The notes under the pieces are model-generated. The model was not told the DNA's origin. It ran no database searches and was given only the letters and a program-made list of their open reading frames with translations. Made by a program: the position numbers and the translations under genes. Shown piece by piece: positions 24,426 to 31,782 of a stretch of 35,185 nucleotides of DNA. This DNA is from Brumimicrobium oceani (GTDB lineage Bacteria; Bacteroidota; Bacteroidia; Flavobacteriales_D; Crocinitomicaceae): NCBI RefSeq assembly GCF_003143775.1, contig NZ_QFRJ01000021.1, positions 1 to 35,185 of the forward strand, given 5' to 3'. Each line of letters starts with the position of its first letter. The first letter of the stretch is position 1.

Positions 24426-25002
24426 ATTTTAAAATAAACCTTCAAAAATATAATGATAATGAGAAGTAAAAGCACTGGAGTGACGGCTAAAATTGGATTC
24501 ACGATGCTAAATAGTGGTTGGTCGGAAACAGACGAATTTTATAAAATAGATTATTTTTGATGAGAGTTGAATTTATTTTTATGAGGTGATGCCTTAGCAT
24601 CAGGCGATTGAAAATAAAGGGAACTATTGCAAAAGGAAATATTTTTAATTTTGATGTGTTTCCGTCCAGACACTAAATACGCGGTAAAAAGAAAAAGAGA
24701 CAAAATTCTAGAATAAGGAAAACCTCCAAGTCGAAGCGCCTCACTACTCCCTGCTTTTATAATTCACCTCATTTAGCTAATGAAAGATCTAAATGTGGGC
24801 AAGATAAGCTAACACAGTTTTTAGCAGGCGAAATCATAGCATCAATTTTGATAAGTAGGTAGAAAGTTGTATTACCTTGGCTTGCGTTTAGTTTGAGTTT
24901 GGAATAGGAATCTTTATGCGGATTGAAGGTTTGACATGAAAACAAAAGATTTTTTTTCCATATCAAATGCAAAATCACTAGTTTAGCGAAAAAATTAATA
25001 AC
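24426..25002. other. Gene-free interval upstream of the DUF4920 lipoprotein
   Basis: About 580 bp between divergent genes. No supported gene: a minus-strand frame at 24769-25017 is low-complexity in codon use and covers the start of the lipoprotein gene. A 6-bp hairpin lies at 24587-24602. A TAGTTTAG at 24979-24986 might be a degenerate -7 box 17 bp before the next ATG. Confidence 0.45.
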
Positions 25003-25548
25003 ATGAATAAGAAACACTTAATGATTGGTTTAATCACTGCTGGTTTTTTTGCTAGTTGTAATACACCAACAGAAACCAATGAAGCTACTACTACCGAAAC
25101 AGATACAACTGAAGTTGTAGTTGAAGAAACAGAAGAAGAAACAAATGATGTAAATCAAACTTCTTTTGGTCCAGAAAAAGTAGACACCACGAATGCGCTT
25201 TCAACAAGTGAATTACTAGCGCAATTTGAAGGAAAAACTGAATTAGAAGCAACCTTCAAAGCTGAAATTCATGAAACTTGCTCTAAAGCGGGTTGCTGGG
25301 TAAACATTCAAAAAGAAGATGGAGAAACATTTATGGTTCGTTTTAAAGACCATTTTACCATTCCTGTTGACACTGAACCTGGAACAATTGCCTACTTGAC
25401 AGGGAAAGCAATTCAAGACACAGTTACTGTTGATTTACAACGTCATTTTCTGGAAGATGCTAATGCTCCCCAAGAGGAAATTGATGCGATTACAGAAGTG
25501 AAATATGCAATGACTTTTATTGCTGACGGAATAGAAATCGTTAGATAA
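25003..25548 (+). CDS. DUF4920-domain lipoprotein
   Basis: 181 residues. A lipoprotein signal (MNKKHLMIGLITAGFFASC, acylated Cys19) is followed by a ~40-residue Thr/Glu-rich acidic linker (ETDTTEVVVEETEEETNDVN). A DUF4920 domain runs from about 60 to 175, with the hallmark Cys pair in ETCSKAGCWVNIQKEDG, then FMVRFKDHFTIPVD and TVTVDLQRHFLEDA. The function of DUF4920 is not established; the CxxxxCW motif suggests metal or redox binding (inference). The protein is anchored in the envelope, with the acidic stretch as a tether. It is convergent with the acyl-CoA dehydrogenase. Confidence 0.88.
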   Translation: MNKKHLMIGLITAGFFASCNTPTETNEATTTETDTTEVVVEETEEETNDVNQTSFGPEKVDTTNALSTSELLAQFEGKTELEATFKAEIHETCSKAGCWVNIQKEDGETFMVRFKDHFTIPVDTEPGTIAYLTGKAIQDTVTVDLQRHFLEDANAPQEEIDAITEVKYAMTFIADGIEIVR

Positions 25549-25552
25549 ATAT

Positions 25553-25617
25553 TTTTTGTTTGTGTGGAATGTAGGCTTGACCTACTAGGGCATGCCTACA
25601 TCCCGCACAAACAAAAA
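25553..25617. repeat. Long inverted repeat between convergent genes
   Basis: Arms 25553-25576 and 25594-25617 pair over 24 bp with only two mismatches, both tolerable as G-U in RNA, around a 17-nt loop. The left arm begins with a T-tract and the right arm ends with an A-tract, the reverse of a usual bidirectional terminator. It therefore looks more like a palindromic mobile repeat that may also limit read-through between the two convergent genes. Confidence 0.8.
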
Positions 25618-25628
25618 TTCAATTTATA

Positions 25629-27413
25629 TTAAAAATTATATTCTCCCGCCTCGATCACACGTTGTGCAATTTGCTGGCGTGCTTCTTTAGCGTTGAATCC
25701 ATCAATTTTAGTAAATCGTTTTAAGCCCATTAACATCATTTTTGCTTCGTCTCCTCCAGCAAAAGCGTTAATCGCATCTTTTCCGTATTTATTAATTTTA
25801 TCTGCTACATCATAGAAATAAGTCTTCACTATGGCAATCTCATCTTTACATGCTTCCTCTCCTCTCATTGAAATCATTTTATCAACTCTTAATAAGAGAG
25901 ATTCCGCTTGGTAAGTATCAATTGATAAATCTGCAATATTCATCAAAACTTCTTGTTCTTTTGCTAAAGTGGCCATTAATTTCTGAACTGCAGAACCAGC
26001 AACCATTAAGATTACTTTTTTGAAACCTTTTAATGCTTTATATTCATTTGCAAAAACACCTTCTGGCTGATCTCCGAAATCTGGAATACTCATTAATTCG
26101 TTGGCTACTTCTTGCGCTGGGCCCATTAAATCCAATTCACCCTTCATTGCTCTTTTAAGTACCAAATCAACAATTAACATTCTGTTGATTTCGTTTGTAC
26201 CTTCAAAGATTCTATTGATTCTAGCATCACGATAAGCTCTTTCCACAGGAGATTCTGCAGAATATCCCATTCCTCCGTTGATTTGGACAGCTTCATCTAC
26301 AACATAATCTAAACAATCGGATCCTGCAACTTTAAGAATCGCACATTCTGGTGCAAACAACTCAATTCCTTTAAGTGTTGCTTTCTCTTTATCCATTCCT
26401 CCATCGATGTACGCCTGAATTGCGTCATCAATATTTTGACCTGCTCTATAAGTAGCCGATTCAACGACAAAACATTTAATGACTTGCTCAGCGATTTTAT
26501 GACGAATCGCTCCATATTTAGAAATTGGACGGCCAAACTGCTCACGTTCATTGGCATACTTTATAGAGTAATCTATTGCCGCTTTTGCTCCTCCTAAAAC
26601 AGCTCCTCCTAATTTAATACGACCGATATTCAAAATGTTCAATGCAATTTTAAATCCGTTTTCACGCTCAGAGAGCATGTTTTCCGCAGGAACCTTTACA
26701 TTATTAAAGAATACTTGACGTGTAGAAGAACCCTTTATTCCCATTTTCTTCTCCTCAGGATTCAAGGTTATTCCCTCAGAATCGGCATCAACAATAAATG
26801 CAGTTAACTTATCATCGTCATCAATTTTGGCAAATACAGTCAATACATCTGCGAAGCCAGCATTGGTGATCCACATTTTTTGACCATTAATCACATAATG
26901 TTTTCCGTCTTCAGTTAATTCTGCTTTTGTTTTTCCTGAATTTGCATCAGATCCAGCAGAAGGTTCTGTTAAACAGTAGGAAGCTTTCCATTCCCCAGAA
27001 GCTAACTTTGGTATGTATTTTTCTTTTTGCTCTTGCGTTCCGTAATAAAGAATTGGCAAAGTACCGATTCCTGTGTGAGCACCATAAGCAACTGAGAAAG
27101 AATACCCTTTCCCTAATCTTTCGGTAGCAAGCAATGTTGTCTTAAAGTCTACACCCATTCCTCCTAAATCTTCAGGAACAGACAAACTCAACAAACCAAG
27201 TTCTCCAGCCTTCTCTAGGATAGACTGCATTAAACCTTCTTCCATTTCATCAATCCTATCCAGATTAGGTTCAACCTCAGTAGCAATAAAATCATCACAC
27301 ATTTTTGCAATCATAATTTGCTCTTCTGTCCATTCCTCTGGAATGAAAATATCCTCTGGTTTCGTATCACGAATAATAAATTCACCCCCCTTAATTGCTG
27401 TATTTTCTGACAT
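25629..27413 (-). CDS. Acyl-CoA dehydrogenase
   Basis: 594 residues. An FAD flavoprotein that introduces the alpha,beta double bond in acyl-CoA (beta-oxidation), cytoplasmic. N-terminal helical domain at about 30-145 (LLSLSVPEDLGGMGVDFKTT), middle beta domain (YCLTEPSAGSDANSGKTKAE, WITNAGFADVLTVFAKID), C-terminal helical domain (RIKLGGAVLGGAKAAIDYSI, EREQFGRPISKYGAIRHKIA, QINGGMGYSAESPVERAYRD). Catalytic Glu404 lies in RIFEGTNEINRML. The extra ~170 residues at the C-terminus make it resemble the VLCAD/ACAD9-like long subgroup, so long-chain substrates are likely. It appears monocistronic. Confidence 0.95.
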   Translation of the reverse strand: MSENTAIKGGEFIIRDTKPEDIFIPEEWTEEQIMIAKMCDDFIATEVEPNLDRIDEMEEGLMQSILEKAGELGLLSLSVPEDLGGMGVDFKTTLLATERLGKGYSFSVAYGAHTGIGTLPILYYGTQEQKEKYIPKLASGEWKASYCLTEPSAGSDANSGKTKAELTEDGKHYVINGQKMWITNAGFADVLTVFAKIDDDDKLTAFIVDADSEGITLNPEEKKMGIKGSSTRQVFFNNVKVPAENMLSERENGFKIALNILNIGRIKLGGAVLGGAKAAIDYSIKYANEREQFGRPISKYGAIRHKIAEQVIKCFVVESATYRAGQNIDDAIQAYIDGGMDKEKATLKGIELFAPECAILKVAGSDCLDYVVDEAVQINGGMGYSAESPVERAYRDARINRIFEGTNEINRMLIVDLVLKRAMKGELDLMGPAQEVANELMSIPDFGDQPEGVFANEYKALKGFKKVILMVAGSAVQKLMATLAKEQEVLMNIADLSIDTYQAESLLLRVDKMISMRGEEACKDEIAIVKTYFYDVADKINKYGKDAINAFAGGDEAKMMLMGLKRFTKIDGFNAKEARQQIAQRVIEAGEYNF

Positions 27414-27454
27414 AACTATATAGTTTTTTGGTTTTTTATTAAAATTTAATATCG

Positions 27455-27485
27455 TAAATATATATGTTTATTCTTTATTATGCAA
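27455..27485 (-). promoter_or_regulatory. Candidate promoter of the acyl-CoA dehydrogenase gene
   Basis: On the minus strand TTG (27483-27485), a 20-bp spacer and TATATTTA (27455-27462) fit the Bacteroidota pattern with one mismatch. It would give a leader of roughly 35-40 nt before the ATG at 27413. Confidence 0.45.
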
Positions 27486-27568
27486 GCATATAAAACTATG
27501 AATTTTAGTTTTGTCATTTCTTTTTCACCACTTTGTATGAAAAGTTATAAATAAAACCGTCATGATAC

Positions 27569-28549
27569 ATGATTTCTTTATCTTTGAAAAAAAGTAAATC
27601 GCAAGTGAAAGTTTTTCAAGGATTTAATGAAATGTCCAAAATTCCACATCCCGTTCTCACTATTGGAACATTTGATGGAGTACATATCGGACACCAAAAA
27701 ATTATTAAACAGCTCAACGAAGTAGCCGAAAGAATAGGTGGTGAATCTGTATTGTTTACGTTTTATCCCCACCCGAGAATGGTATTATTTCCAGATTCTC
27801 ATGGACTAAAACTTATTCAGACTCAAGTTGAAAAATTGGAAAAACTGGAAAGAATCGGTTTAAAGAACATTATTGTTCATCCTTTCACAAAAGAATTTTC
27901 AAGATTAACAGCAATCGAATTTGTGCGTGACTATTTGGTGAATAAGCTCAACATCAAGACCATTGTAATTGGCTATGATCACCAATTCGGAAAAAATAGA
28001 GAAGGAAGTTTGGAGCTTTTAAAAGAACTAGCTCCAGTTTATGATTTTGAAGTTATTGAAATAGGAGCAAAAGATATTGATGAAGTTAATGTAAGTTCAA
28101 CCAAGATTCGTGAAGCATTAAAACAAGGTGATGTGAGTTTAGCCAACACCTATTTAGGAGAAGAATTTCAGATTAATGGCATTGTGGGGCATGGTCAGAA
28201 GCTAGGCAGTAAACTAGGTTTCCCGACAGCAAATATAGAACTCAACAATGACGTTAAAATTATTCCTAAGAATGGGGTTTATGCCACAAGAGTTATCAGA
28301 GAAGACAAATCAGAATTCTTTGGTTTAGTAAGCATAGGTGAGCGTCCTACAGTTGATGATTCTGGAAAAATTACCATTGAAGCCTATTTAATAGACTTTA
28401 AAGGTAATTTGTACGGAGAGCAGTTGCAACTAAAACTACTAAAACGTGTTAGGGATGAAAAAAAATTCAATAGTTTAGAAGAATTAGTTACCGAAATGAA
28501 AAAAGATGAAAAGTGTCTGCGTAATTGGATTAATGATTTTAATTGGTAA
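27569..28549 (+). CDS. ribF: Bifunctional riboflavin kinase / FAD synthetase
   Basis: 326 residues from the ATG at 27569. It phosphorylates riboflavin to FMN and adenylylates FMN to FAD. The N-terminal nucleotidyltransferase domain has LTIGTFDGVHIGHQKII, FTFYPHPRMVLF and IGYDHQFGKNREG, with the SSTKIREAL signature. The C-terminal flavokinase domain has GHGQKLGSKLGFPTANIEL, NGVYATRV and IEAYLIDF. The usual family N-terminus (KVFQGFNEM...) begins at codon 13, a GTG at 27605. A TATCTTTG box at 27579-27586 would place transcription start after the ATG, so the GTG may be the real start (314 aa). It overlaps the next gene by 44 bp. Confidence 0.94.
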   Translation: MISLSLKKSKSQVKVFQGFNEMSKIPHPVLTIGTFDGVHIGHQKIIKQLNEVAERIGGESVLFTFYPHPRMVLFPDSHGLKLIQTQVEKLEKLERIGLKNIIVHPFTKEFSRLTAIEFVRDYLVNKLNIKTIVIGYDHQFGKNREGSLELLKELAPVYDFEVIEIGAKDIDEVNVSSTKIREALKQGDVSLANTYLGEEFQINGIVGHGQKLGSKLGFPTANIELNNDVKIIPKNGVYATRVIREDKSEFFGLVSIGERPTVDDSGKITIEAYLIDFKGNLYGEQLQLKLLKRVRDEKKFNSLEELVTEMKKDEKCLRNWINDFNW

Positions 28550-29090
28550 TTCTATCTGGAGTCAGATTCCACAAGATGAGATACCTTATTATACATTAAC
28601 AGAAGCCAAAACAGCTTTTGCAGATACCATTTTTGGCATTGATTTAAATAAAGAGGGATTAACCGAAATTCCAGAAGAATTAAAAAAATTTAAAAACCTA
28701 AAAGGGCTAAGATTAACAAAAAACAAATTAAGTGAACTACCCGAGTTCTTCACATCTTTTAATCAGCTCGAATTTCTTTATCTAGATAAAAATAAATTTA
28801 CTCACTTCCCTTCCAAAATTTTTCACCTTTCAACATTACGCTATTTAAACATGAGTAGAAATGAAATTGGTGCCATTCCGGCTGGAATTAAAAACCTAAA
28901 AAACTTAAAATATTTGGATGTTTGGGACAACAGGTTTGTGTTCATAGATGATTCATTTGCAGAACTCCAACAACTCGAATTCATAGATTTTAGAGGTACT
29001 ACTTTTGCAGTTTCCTTCGTCGAAAAATGGACAAGAGCTTTTCCTAATGCAGAAGTCCAATTTGACAATCCCTGCAGTTGTTTAGACTAA
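28506..29090 (+). CDS. Exported leucine-rich-repeat protein
   Basis: 194 residues. The signal peptide (MKSVCVIGLMILIGNSIWSQ) is encoded mostly inside the last 44 bp of ribF in another frame. About five 23-residue LRRs follow (GLTEIPEELKKFKNLKGLRL, NKLSELPEFFTSFNQLEFLY, HFPSKIFHLSTLRYLNMSRN, AIPAGIKNLKNLKYLDVWDN). The C-terminus ends DNPCSCLD with a Cys pair. There is no T9SS domain or lipobox, so it is probably periplasmic. A shorter start at the ATG at 28533 would lose the Lys of the signal peptide. Transcription is presumably from the ribF promoter. Role unknown; LRRs are protein-binding scaffolds. Confidence 0.82.
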   Translation: MKSVCVIGLMILIGNSIWSQIPQDEIPYYTLTEAKTAFADTIFGIDLNKEGLTEIPEELKKFKNLKGLRLTKNKLSELPEFFTSFNQLEFLYLDKNKFTHFPSKIFHLSTLRYLNMSRNEIGAIPAGIKNLKNLKYLDVWDNRFVFIDDSFAELQQLEFIDFRGTTFAVSFVEKWTRAFPNAEVQFDNPCSCLD

Positions 29091-29175
29091 GAACAGAACA
29101 AAAAGATAGAAAATAGAAAGAGGGGAATAGGGAGAGGGTGTGAGGGAGAGGGAAAAACTCAGTGCAAACCACAAC

Positions 29176-29530
29176 GATTCATCCGCTGCCAATCAAAACA
29201 CCTGCGAAAATCTACGTAATCTGCGGGAGAAATCGAGAGCGCCAACGAACCAAAAAGTATCTGCGAAAATCTGTGCAATCTGCCGGAGAAATCGAGAGCG
29301 CCAGCAAACCAAAAAGCATCTGCGAAAATCTGCGAAATCTGCGGGAAAAACGAAAGCACTAGCGAACCAAAAAACATCAGCGGAAATCTGCGGAATCCTC
29401 TGGAGAAAACGAGAGCGCCAACGAACCAAAAAGCATCTGCGAAAATCTGCGGTAATCTGCGGGAGAAAAAGAGAGCACTAGCAAACCAAAAAACATCTGC
29501 GGTAATCTGCGTAATCTGCCGGAGAAAACA
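29176..29530. repeat. Tandem array of six ~59-bp units
   Basis: Units start at about 29176 (degenerate), 29235, 29294, 29352, 29411 and 29471, with lengths of 58-60 bp. The consensus is GAGAGCGCCAACGAACC, then AAAAAGCATCTGCGAAAATC, then TGCGTAATCTGCGGGAGAAA. The period varies and is not a multiple of three, and all frames stay open by chance, so it is not coding. There are no unique spacers, so it is not CRISPR. The inner ATCTGCG(T)AATCTGCG motif resembles the GCGGAT-type dispersed repeats at 13988 and 20043 in reverse orientation. Confidence 0.9.
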
Positions 29531-29573
29531 ATCCAGACGAAAGCGCATATCCCTTAACAATACCGAGCAAGAT

Positions 29574-30041
29574 CTACTTTTTCAACTTATCTATCAGTTC
29601 GCTATACTGAGCGTCTTTGGAAATGTAAAACCCAATTTGTAACAATTCAAATAACTGTTCTGTAGCTAATTTTGTTATTGGATCTACCCTTACATTCACC
29701 TCATAATTTTCAAGATTAGCTAATGCCTTCGCAATTTCATCAGCTTGTGTTAAATCGATATTTTCATCATAAGTCTTAATCACCAAAGTACTAAGTTCTC
29801 CTTCAACCACCTTACAAACCGTAAGAATATCCTTTCTTCTGAGTTCTACCAATTCTGTTTTTCTCAAAACACCTTCCCAGATAACATCACTGAACTGATC
29901 GATAATTCCTTCAACCTTTTGTGTGTCGTTTTCTTTCAATTTTACCCACTCATCAGCTGGGATTCCATTCACTGCTAGAAAATCAACAAATTCTTTCTCT
30001 AAATCTTTTAAATCTTTTAAGGGCAAGCGGGTATATTTCAT
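29574..30041 (-). CDS. Conserved Bacteroidota protein, DUF6495-like
   Basis: 155 residues, no signal peptide or membrane helix, so cytoplasmic. The start (MKYTRLPLKDLKDLEKEFVD, then FLAVNGIPADEWVKLKE) and the segment IIDQFSDVIWEGVLRKTELV resemble the family I know as DUF6495, of unknown function, found only in Bacteroidota. The family assignment is from memory of the pattern and is moderately certain. It is divergent from the fasciclin gene and ends 44 bp from the tandem array. Confidence 0.7.
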   Translation of the reverse strand: MKYTRLPLKDLKDLEKEFVDFLAVNGIPADEWVKLKENDTQKVEGIIDQFSDVIWEGVLRKTELVELRRKDILTVCKVVEGELSTLVIKTYDENIDLTQADEIAKALANLENYEVNVRVDPITKLATEQLFELLQIGFYISKDAQYSELIDKLKK

Positions 30042-30255
30042 GTAATCTAAATTTAAAGTACAAAGATGAGAATTTAATCGAAATCCTTTTTAATTCAGCT
30101 GAAAATAAGTTAGAATCCCAGAAAATAGTATTGAAATTGCAAATCACGACATGTTAATATATGTCACAAATATGACAAAACGAACTGTTTTTGTTTAATG
30201 TTTAGAACTAAAGACTAAACAGAGTGTTCTGTATTTGAATCAAAACCAAAATATT

Positions 30256-31395
30256 ATGAAAACAATTTTATCAAAAACAATGAAGAAAGTGAGTTTAACC
30301 CTTGCAATAGCAATGATGAGCGTTTCCGCTTTCGGTCAAACTGTTTATGGGGTAATTTCTAACAGTCCAAACCACACAACACTAACAGCAGCTATTGACG
30401 CAGCTGGACTAGACGCAACATTAGACGACCCAATGGGCGAGTTCACTGTATTTGCACCCGACAACAATGCCTTTGCTGATTTATTAGCAGAATTAGGAAT
30501 AACAGCTCCAGATCTATTAGCAGACGCAGGGTTGGCAGACATTCTTACCTACCATGTATTAGGCTCGGAAGTTATGGCTGCCGGAATTACAAACGGAGAC
30601 ATAGTTACGCCAATCAATAGCAACAACACCCTGAAATTAACGGTGAATGCTTCTTCAGAGGTATTTGTTAATCAAGCCCAAGTAAACGCAGCTGATTTAG
30701 CAGCTTCAAACGGGGTTGTGCACTCCATCGATCAAGCGTTACTCGTAAACGAAACAGTTGCTGATTTAGCCATTGACAACGGCTTTAACATTTTAGTTGC
30801 TGCGGTAGTTGAGGCAAGATTATTACCTGCTTTGACAGATCCTTTTGCAGAATATACGGTCTTTGCACCTACTGATGCGGCATTCACAACATATATTACT
30901 AACTCTGGAATTACGGCTCCAGACTTATTAGCGAGTGCAGGTTTAGCTGATATCCTTTTGTACCATGTTTTGGGAATGGAAGTTAATTCAGCAGATTTAA
31001 CTGACGGTATGGTTGCAACCTTAAACGGAGCAAACATTCTTGTAGACCTTTCAAATGGTGTGATGATAAATGACGCCATGGTTACCACTGCAGACGTAGC
31101 TTCTGACAATGGAGTTGTTCATGTTATTGATAAGGTTTTAGTTCCTGGAACTGCTTCAATAGAAACAAATAAGTTTGAGGAAATTACAGTTTTCCCAAAT
31201 CCAACTACTTCAGTTATACAAGTAGAAAACATGGAAAACGCAGATTACAGAATCACAAACTCGGCAGGTAAAATTGTAAAAGAAGGGAAATTAACCTCAA
31301 ACAATATTCAAGTCAACGCCCTTGAAAATGGGATGTATTTCTTATACTTAATCGAAGGAGAAAATGTATTCACTAGTCAATTTATTAAAAAGTAG
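30256..31395 (+). CDS. Secreted double-fasciclin (FAS1) protein with a T9SS sorting domain
   Basis: 379 residues from the ATG at 30256; a TTG seven codons upstream overlaps a -7-like TGTATTTG (30230-30237) and is rejected. The signal peptide ends SVSAFGQ. FAS1 domain 1 (about 30-165) has FTVFAPDNNAFADLL, LTYHVLGSEV and GVVHSIDQALL. FAS1 domain 2 (about 170-300) has YTVFAPTDAAFTTYI, LLYHVLGMEV and GVVHVIDKVLVP. The T9SS domain is ITVFPNPTTSVIQVEN, NGMYFLYLIEG and FTSQFIKK. FAS1 domains are cell-adhesion modules; here the protein would be at the cell surface. The two domains share ITAPDLLA[DS]AGLADIL, showing internal duplication. Followed by a strong terminator. Confidence 0.92.
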   Translation: MKTILSKTMKKVSLTLAIAMMSVSAFGQTVYGVISNSPNHTTLTAAIDAAGLDATLDDPMGEFTVFAPDNNAFADLLAELGITAPDLLADAGLADILTYHVLGSEVMAAGITNGDIVTPINSNNTLKLTVNASSEVFVNQAQVNAADLAASNGVVHSIDQALLVNETVADLAIDNGFNILVAAVVEARLLPALTDPFAEYTVFAPTDAAFTTYITNSGITAPDLLASAGLADILLYHVLGMEVNSADLTDGMVATLNGANILVDLSNGVMINDAMVTTADVASDNGVVHVIDKVLVPGTASIETNKFEEITVFPNPTTSVIQVENMENADYRITNSAGKIVKEGKLTSNNIQVNALENGMYFLYLIEGENVFTSQFIKK

Positions 31396-31418
31396 TACTC
31401 TTTTTCATAGTTGAGGGA

Positions 31419-31450
31419 AAGTCCGCTTCTTAATTGAAGCGGGCTTTTTT
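31419..31450 (+). terminator. Rho-independent terminator of the fasciclin gene
   Basis: Arms AAGTCCGCTTC (31419-31429) and GAAGCGGGCTT (31436-31446) pair over 11 bp with one G-U, with loop TTAATT and six T directly after the GC-rich stem (31445-31450). It lies 24 bp after the stop codon. Confidence 0.92.
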
Positions 31451-31782
31451 GTTTGACAAAAATTGCAAATTCTTAATTTATAGAAAGCGAAAACTCAAAA
31501 TGATTAGCCAATATAATTGAAGTTTGATCTCTATGAATAGAATTTATTTACTCAAATATAAAATTGATTCAATTGTTAAAGTGGTAAAAATAGTTAAGCC
31601 ATAAGGAACTAGTTTTAATTCTTGTTTAACGTTCCACTTTTAACCATAGACGATAGATTAATTTCTATCGATTTTCTATATTTTAATTCTCATAGAACGT
31701 CTCCCCGCCTAAATCAAGATAAATTTGATGCAGTATTGAAAATATAATTACTTTTAACCATCATTAAGGCAAATCTCAATAT
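31451..31782. other. Gene-free interval before the sulfatase-fold enzyme
   Basis: About 330 bp without a gene. It contains a 7-bp hairpin (31651-31657 with 31664-31670) and a TAAATTTG at 31720-31727 that matches the -7 consensus 55 bp before the ATG at 31783, though without a -33 element. Weak complementary segments at 31575-31584 and 31634-31644 have no clear meaning. Confidence 0.45.

Noticed and set aside
24587-24602. 6-bp hairpin TGATGC-CTTA-GCATCA
   Set aside because: Short and isolated; expected by chance in a window of this size.
24769-25017. Minus-strand 82-residue frame
   Set aside because: It covers the start of the DUF4920 lipoprotein gene, has unlikely composition and no promoter or relative that I recognise.
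29176-29530. CRISPR-like array
   Set aside because: The units are contiguous diverged repeats of ~59 bp without unique spacers, and no cas gene is near.
29140-29560. Several overlapping reading frames of 66-133 residues on both strands
   Set aside because: They run through the 59-bp tandem array, whose period is not a multiple of three; the predicted peptides are low-complexity Arg/Lys or Phe/Asp repeats with no plausible start context.
31575-31644. Widely spaced complementary segments (GTTAAAGTGG and CCACTTTTAAC)
   Set aside because: One-base indel in the arms and a ~50-nt loop; too weak to call an element or riboswitch.
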